A stretch of 64,000 nucleotides of DNA from Rhyzopertha dominica (lineage: Eukaryota; Arthropoda; Insecta; Coleoptera; Bostrichidae). Position 1 is the stretch's first letter; each line of letters opens with the position of its first letter. The DNA lies in NCBI GenBank assembly GCA_025024175.1, contig QCXZ01000003.1, positions 34,000,257 through 34,064,256 of the forward strand, in the 5' to 3' direction. The notes under the pieces are model-generated. The model was not told the DNA's origin and searched no databases. It saw nothing but the letters and a program-made list of their open reading frames with translations. This document shows, in pieces, positions 58,330 through 64,000 of this stretch. The translations under genes and the position numbers were made by a program.

Positions 58330-59230
58330 CTGAGATCAAGAACAAAAACAAAAAAGTTTGACAATTATTCTAATGACATATTTATTAGAAATCAAGAGAA
58401 ATAAGCCACAATTGCTCCATCTACCTAGATAATCCTTGCTAATCTGGTTTATGTAAAAAACCGCTGCAAATTGAATCAATACTTCCACATTCCAATTGTC
58501 AAAATGACATTTACGCTTATTTCTTATACTATACGATCGGTAATCAGGTTTTGAGCATTTTTTCCATCTACACATTTTTATCTAAGACAAACGGTTCTCG
58601 TGAAATTAGCAAAAATACATAAATTTTTAAAATCGGTTTTTTCCAAATAACTCGAAAATTATGAACTTAACAAAAAAATTGCAGGAGTGCTTTCCTATCA
58701 GAAATTTGATTTTCTATGAAATACTAAAATTTAAAAAAAATCGTGTGGACAGGGTCCAAAATACGTTTTTTGGAAAAATTTCGAAAACGTCAGAATTATT
58801 GAAAGCTTTACAACACTATGAGAAATTTTATTTCCTATCTGATGGTTTTTCGTTTTTTTAATATATTAAGTATTTTCGAAGATATTTAGGAAAAACCGTT
58901 TCTTTTGAGTGACCTTTTTTTGCTAATATCTTCTAAACAGTTTGCTGCATCGAAAATTAATAGGGACGTATAAAACTCGCAATTATACTACTAATCACAT
59001 ACAAAAACGAAAAAAAAAAAAAATTTTCACCCCTCGATTTCACCTCCTTCCCGATACCCTACTTACCTCAAAAACAATAGGTCGCTTTGGGTAGATGAGA
59101 TTTATATGTGTGCCAAATTCATATGTTAAATCTTTCGAAAGTTATCGCTTGCACACACAAAACCAGACACAGACAAATTTTGTGTTTTACGCTTTCGGTC
59201 ATTTAAAGCGATTGAGCAAATAAAAATTTT
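58330..59230 (-). repeat. Left arm of a diverged inverted repeat (unknown element)
   Basis: On the minus strand this segment matches 61420-62170 on the plus strand over about 750-900 bp, with many substitutions and indels. Shared landmarks include GATAACTTTCGAAAG, AAGTAGGGTAT, TTTCGGTGCAGCAAACGGTTT-like and CATTTTGACAATTGGA-like stretches. The minus-strand frame 58336-58575 and the plus-strand frame 61970-62230 read the same short peptide region (SIDSICSG versus VLIQFAA in another frame), so part of it may once have been coding. Arm A carries about 40 bases (near 58510-58550) missing from arm B. Confidence 0.8.
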
Positions 59231-61400
59231 TGAAAATTTTTTTCGCTATACGGTACTTTCCATCCGTTGGATGTGGAAATAATTGTCTAAGCCGGGTTTG
59301 CTCCAGTCTACACCTGCCAGTGGAAGTTTGGTGCAATGGAGGATTTGTTGCTGATTACCCCGTAATAAAAGTTTTTAATTTTGCCCTGTGCCATAAAATT
59401 TTATTAGCTGACATCGAAAGTGTCTTATTATGCAGCGTGTTTGAAAAAAAAATTAAATGATCTAATGTAAAAAACAATTAAACAATATCTGCTAAATCTA
59501 TAATTTTTTTCAGCCTGATGCTAAGGTGCAGATGTTGCATAAATTTTGCAACCGACTGTACATATTTAAGTGTTGGACTAAGGTCCATTAAGAAGGTAGA
59601 TATAATCGCACAAGGTTGTTAATAAATATTTTGTCATCAGATTCGACTAGATACTCTGTAGCGCTAATTGTACTGGATTTGGTTGAATTGTATTGTGTTT
59701 TTTTTTTACGTTTTCCTGCCTGGTTGATCATTATTTCAGCAATGTGTGTTCGGTTACTACGCTGGTAAGCGAATAAGAGAGATTTAAATGGGGCTGCTCC
59801 CCGCTCTTAAGTTTGAATAGTCGAACGCTAATAATAATTGGATGGAATCGTGCACAGCCATTTAGCATGCAGAATTTTTAGTCGGTGCCGTTCGTACAGT
59901 CGTTTGCAGAAGTCAAAGTATCCTTCGGCAGCATAATTGACTATTAGCCAACGTGTTCCACCGTTTGTTAACTATCTGCAGAATGTCATCTCGGAGTATT
60001 TATGAATTCCTATACGTATAAGGTTAAATGTTGAGGACGGGTTTCTTTTGTTCTTTAAATGCGTTATATTTAATCCAGAAACTTCAATAAATCTCGCCAT
60101 GCAGGTTGGTTTTTCAATAAAAACGCCACAACTTTATGCTTTACTATGGCACACAGTCGTGTTATAATTTTGATATCGCATTTACGGATTCTTGGTAAGA
60201 ATTGAGAAGATCTTAGTAAATTTATAAATACTCTGGTTACGCAGATAATTATATAAATAAAATGTTATATAGACAATGCTTTTAAGGTGCTGTTAATTAC
60301 TTCAGGCACCACCATACAAAGCCGTGTATGTTAATTATAAAACTACTTTATCTAACAGTAGACACTACTTAGGTTTCTCAATTTCATAACTTGTGTTGTA
60401 ACCACAATGAGTATGAATTACTTGGCTCCAAATTCAATTTTTAATATATCGAATTTATTGAATTCGTGGTTTCAAAATTGAAGCCAAATATTATAACCTG
60501 GATGAACTAATTCGCTAAGTTTAAACAACTTAAATTTTATTATTTTACCATTTACCATGCTGCAGTTTTACTACTGAATATTATAGGTATCATCCTTATT
60601 GAAGCCCACGTTCTTCAAACTTTTTACTCGAGTTTGTCCTGTTTTTTAAATATTTATAGATTGATTCTGAGTCACTTCTTTATTTCTATAACCACTACGT
60701 TAAAGTATTTTGCAAGTGTCTCTAATTTTATTACTGTTTATGTCTTACTAATACGTAGCAATATTTTTAGCTACATTTGATACATACGCATAACGATCGA
60801 ATAAATGATTGATTCAATATTTACCTCTTGTTTTTGATCCAGTGGCAGTAATTAAATTAATCTAAACCGATTTTTATAATGGCATCCCAAACATCAATAA
60901 AATGCTTCGGCCAAGGTGCCCATTACGTAAACATTTACCGAAGTTTAGTACAGCCGAATTTCTGGTTTGTGTGCGATTATAAACGAGCTAGCATTAAAAA
61001 TTTTGAATTAGCATATTAATCCATGTGTTAAACAATATTTATAGCTTTACTGCGCTCCCGTTTGCACCTGGTTAACAGATGTTTAGTGGGAGGCCGGGGA
61101 CATGTGTCAAGACAACTTAAAAATCTATAACGCACGTCATACAAAAAGGCGAAGACGGATAATTCACTTTTGACGTACGCAGCCGGCGATTAATTAAAAT
61201 ACAAAGCGCGTGCCGAGGACGGTTGAAAAAAAAAAGAAATGAAGAGGATGCAACCAACGACTTGTAAGCATGAATTGCCAGACCGTAGATATCAGGTCAG
61301 TGTACGACCAGATGCTTCTTAGCATTAAAGTGTTGCATTTTGCGGAAATTAATGTGAAGTAATTCGATGCCCTGTGCTTACTAAATTACTTCCATGTCCA
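59231..61400. other. Spacer between the inverted arms
   Basis: No gene recognised. The stretch 59500-59580 shows direct-orientation similarity to 62260-62330 (shared TTGCATAAATTTTG and GACTGTAC). The part 61080-61260 is GC-richer and contains TTAATTA and ACGTACGC-like strings. The plus-strand frame 59230-59460 has no known motif. Confidence 0.35.
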
Positions 61401-61419
61401 ATGGCTGGTTATATCTGTT

Positions 61420-62170
61420 TAAAAATTCTATATTTGCTCGATCGCTTTAAAATGATCGAAAACGTCGAAAAACAAAATTTGAGCAAAAAATGTCTTGTCT
61501 TTGTGTCTGTGTCTGCCTGTGTGTGGACGCGATAACTTTCGAAAGCCACCATATATATGAACTTGACATTTGGCTTATATATACATCTACGCAAAGCAAC
61601 CTATTGTTTTTAAGGTAAGTAGGGTATACGGAAGGGGGTGAAATATATGGGTTTTTTGCAAATTTTTATTTTTATTTTCTTTCTTCTAGTAGATATGTTA
61701 TTAGTAGTTTAATTGAGAGTATTTTTCGTCCCCATAAATTTTCGGTGCAGCAAACGGTTTAGAAGATTAATATCTTCTAAATATCTCCATAAATACTTAA
61801 TATGTTCAAAAAGTGAAAATATCATCAAATAGGAAATAAAATTTCTCACAAAGCTTTTTTTTACAAATAACTGGATTCTTGCCCTTGTCCACACGATTTT
61901 TTTTAAATTTTATTATATAGAAAATCGAATTTCTGATCGAAGAGTACTCTTGCAATTTTTTTTATTAAGTTGATAAGTTTCGAGTTTTTACAAAAAATAA
62001 ATAAAAATGCTATTACGAGAACCGTTTGTTATCCCAAAAAATGTGTAGGGAGAAAAAATGCTCAAAACTTCATTTTGACAATTGGATGTGGAAGTATTGA
62101 TTCAATTTGCAGCGGTTTTTTACGTATAATAATATTATATAATTCCTACCTAGATAAAAAACTTTTGCCA
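61420..62170 (+). repeat. Right arm of the diverged inverted repeat
   Basis: Partner of 58330-59230 in opposite orientation, with the same landmarks. The degree of divergence points to two independent old insertions of one repeat family, or an old inverted duplication. Confidence 0.8.
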
Positions 62171-62415
62171 TTTTCAGTAAAGGTAGAAGTAGATACAGTA
62201 GATTGCAGTAGTGCCTACGGTCTAGTATAAACAAAAATCTGTTGAGTTTATATTTTTAGCTCAGTGTTAAAATTAAGATTTTGCATAAATTTTGATGCGG
62301 ACTGTACTGTGCTACTTAAGTTAGCTGAATATTTATTATTTTACCAGAAGCTCGTTGTCAGTCAGCTAATGCAAATTTCTAGTACACATTAGACGTTAGG
62401 AACACTCTTTGTGTA
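62171..62415. other. Unassigned, downstream of the right arm
   Basis: Contains 62260-62330, which resembles 59500-59580. No gene recognised. Confidence 0.35.
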
Positions 62416-62684
62416 CTATAACCCTTTGCTGTAGCTCCTTGAAGACTTTCTGGATGAGTAACTAATATCTTTTGGCTGAGATGTCAAATCCCGCAACCGT
62501 GCAGGACATTCCGTGGGCCCTATTGTTAAAGTAAGTCCTGACATATCTGCATTATTGCGAAGGGTTAGCGTTCCATTAGGAATCCCGTCAAATTGTTTTG
62601 AATTACCCATTTTCCCAGCGCCAGCAACACCGTTTGAATTATTGCTGGCTGGATGATATTTTACAATATCTTGAAATATGCGAG
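62416..62684 (-). CDS. Candidate coding exon, unknown protein
   Basis: The minus strand is open for about 89 codons from 62684 to the stop at 62416. The translation is polar, with Asn/Ser/Gly-rich and Ser/Arg-rich parts (for example NNSNGVAGAGKMGNSK and SSRKSSRSYSKGL), unlike the Phe/Ile/Lys-rich random frames around it. An AG at 62686-62685 could be an acceptor, but the preceding tract is not pyrimidine-rich. No clear donor. I recognise no family. It could be a real exon, a retrogene fragment or a chance frame. Confidence 0.3.
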
Positions 62685-64000
62685 CTCAGTCAAGTTGCCC
62701 TCAATAAACAATAGATTAATAATATTGTTGCCTAGTATACCAAAGTAATGTCTGGTTACACTAATATTGTTACATTTTAGGTGGTCATATATGTCGACTT
62801 AAAAAGAAGCATTCTTTGGTAAAGGAAATGATCCCCAAATAATCGCCGCGCAAGATTGTCAGCTGTAAGTTTGCAGTACTCGTGTAACCGGAATCAACCC
62901 CAATAAGCATTTGGATAATTAATTTGAAGTACGCGGCCGCTAAGATTGCGCTTCGGTGATATTTTCCCTATTACCTAGATGAGACCACTAGCACAGGATG
63001 CAGTTACGTGATCTAAGAATATTAGACGTAAAAGTTTGTCTCTGGTGCGTGTACCTGTTTTGGCAGTGGGGTAGGCAACATCTGTTTTAACAATGTTGAT
63101 CTTATTTTTATATGATCAAGAATGATCAAGATATTAGATTATAAGAGATGAAATATTTAATAGCTTTCAGTCTTTATCTGCAGTGCAGACGTATTTCTAA
63201 AGTATGTCGACGAGTATTTTTCCCCGAACTGCAGTTAGTTCAGTATTGTAAACAAGTGGATAGTGCATTCTATGTATTAATACTAAAAACGTTAAGATAA
63301 TTATTTTTTAATTTGCTCGAAGGAACACCGGTTCAATAGAATGGCTAGGAAAAACTGACTTCGTTAGTTCTGTAAGAGCCATAATTCTGCAGTGAAAACT
63401 ACCTTGGCACGTGCCTGCGGATTTAATGAAGTTAAAGTGAAAAGATTCTTTAGCAGCAGAAATGAAAAAAATATCGAAGACAGCTTCTCATCCCATATAA
63501 TAGATTGGGGAAAAAGATACCCATTATTTTTCGGTCATTTTAAGACTTTATTTAACACAGAGAAAGTGTATGATTAGGATCAAATATGCACCGTTTCGTT
63601 CTAAAGTTTTTTACCATTTTATAGTAAAGGTAAGATCATAATGTCTCTCTTGTTAAAGGTTTGATTCCTTTTAGCAAAAGACTCAACTAAGCTATTTTTT
63701 CAATCATAAGTACACGATAAATTTGCAGTGACTAAAAAGACGGTAATCATTTGCTGTCAGGTACGGACTATAATGTGAAATTATCAAAAATTTTCAAAAC
63801 TGTTGACAACGGTTGTCAGAATTTAGTGCCTCGTTGTGGTTCGATTGCCGTTTGCCCAAGGCTATGCAAACAGAACCAGAAAATGCCCAATGCAAAAAAA
63901 AAATCGTNGAAGTTGTGTTCTAGGAAGAGGGACGCAGTTTGTACATGAGCGATATTATTTAATACGACCCCCTATACTGATATTTTCAAGAAAGNGCAAT
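62685..64000. other. Unassigned sequence to window end
   Basis: Plus-strand frames at 63392-63577 and 63751-63948 have fairly normal composition (for example RACGFNEVKVKRFF) but no family signature. N codes at 63908 and 63995. The last gene-like signal may continue beyond the window. Confidence 0.35.

Noticed and set aside
1..64000. CRISPR arrays, tRNA or rRNA genes
   Set aside because: No regularly spaced identical repeats, no tRNA cloverleaf with CCA-type context and no rRNA-like stretches were seen.

Overview
This window is AT-rich, intron- and repeat-laden eukaryotic DNA with no prokaryotic gene organisation, no rRNA and no tRNA that I can see. The transposon families (Penelope-like, BEL/Pao, gypsy, jockey/CR1-like non-LTR, hAT, mariner/Tc1-type DDE, THAP/P-type, possible pogo-type) point to an arthropod, most likely an insect. 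A (TCAGG)n run matches the beetle-type telomeric pentamer, but it probably arose inside a retrotransposon reading frame, so it is only a weak hint towards Coleoptera. No complete functional protein-coding gene is visible. Almost every recognisable coding stretch is a broken transposon.

The dominant feature is a 20-21 kb block present twice: copy A at 1-21270 and copy B at 23261-43757. They are collinear over their whole length, with scattered substitutions and about eight larger indels. Copy A starts at base 1, ends exactly at a 100-N gap (21271-21370) and lies wholly inside the sequence after the gap. This is what results when one allele of a heterozygous region is scaffolded beside the contig carrying the other allele. 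I think an assembly (haplotig) duplication is more likely than a true tandem duplication, and base-ambiguity codes concentrate in copy A.

Each copy holds, in order: a GC-richer block; a degraded IS630/Tc1-type DDE transposase (+); a mariner transposase fragment (-); a well-preserved unexplained block; a hAT-like element invaded by a 5'-truncated non-LTR retrotransposon (-); long AT-rich stretches; a second non-LTR fragment (+); a Penelope-like element (+) ending in a hammerhead-ribozyme-like motif; and a BEL/Pao gag with LTR end and primer-binding site (+) fused head-on to a gypsy pol (-). Copy A keeps both hAT ends and the 8-bp target-site duplication. Copy B has lost the right end and carries an extra A-tailed insertion.

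Between the gap and copy B (21371-23260) lies unassigned sequence plus a minus-strand Cys-rich PHD-like tail, possibly from a pogo-type transposase, and a ~55-bp inverted repeat. After copy B the gypsy element continues to its primer-binding site near 46.15 kb.

The rest (46.7-64 kb) is single-copy AT-rich sequence containing a candidate first coding exon (47543-47710), a TIR element with a THAP-domain relic (48336-49364), a striking 81-bp-arm palindrome with hammerhead-like cores (51194-51366), a CpG-rich candidate promoter/5' UTR exon (53140-53302), a dead DDE transposase (55330-56630), a pair of diverged inverted repeats (58.3-59.2 and 61.4-62.2 kb) and a candidate minus-strand exon (62416-62684). 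I did not find a convincing new multi-gene system. The most interesting items are the duplicated-contig structure, the hammerhead-like motifs and the hAT/retrotransposon nest whose two versions record its later history.
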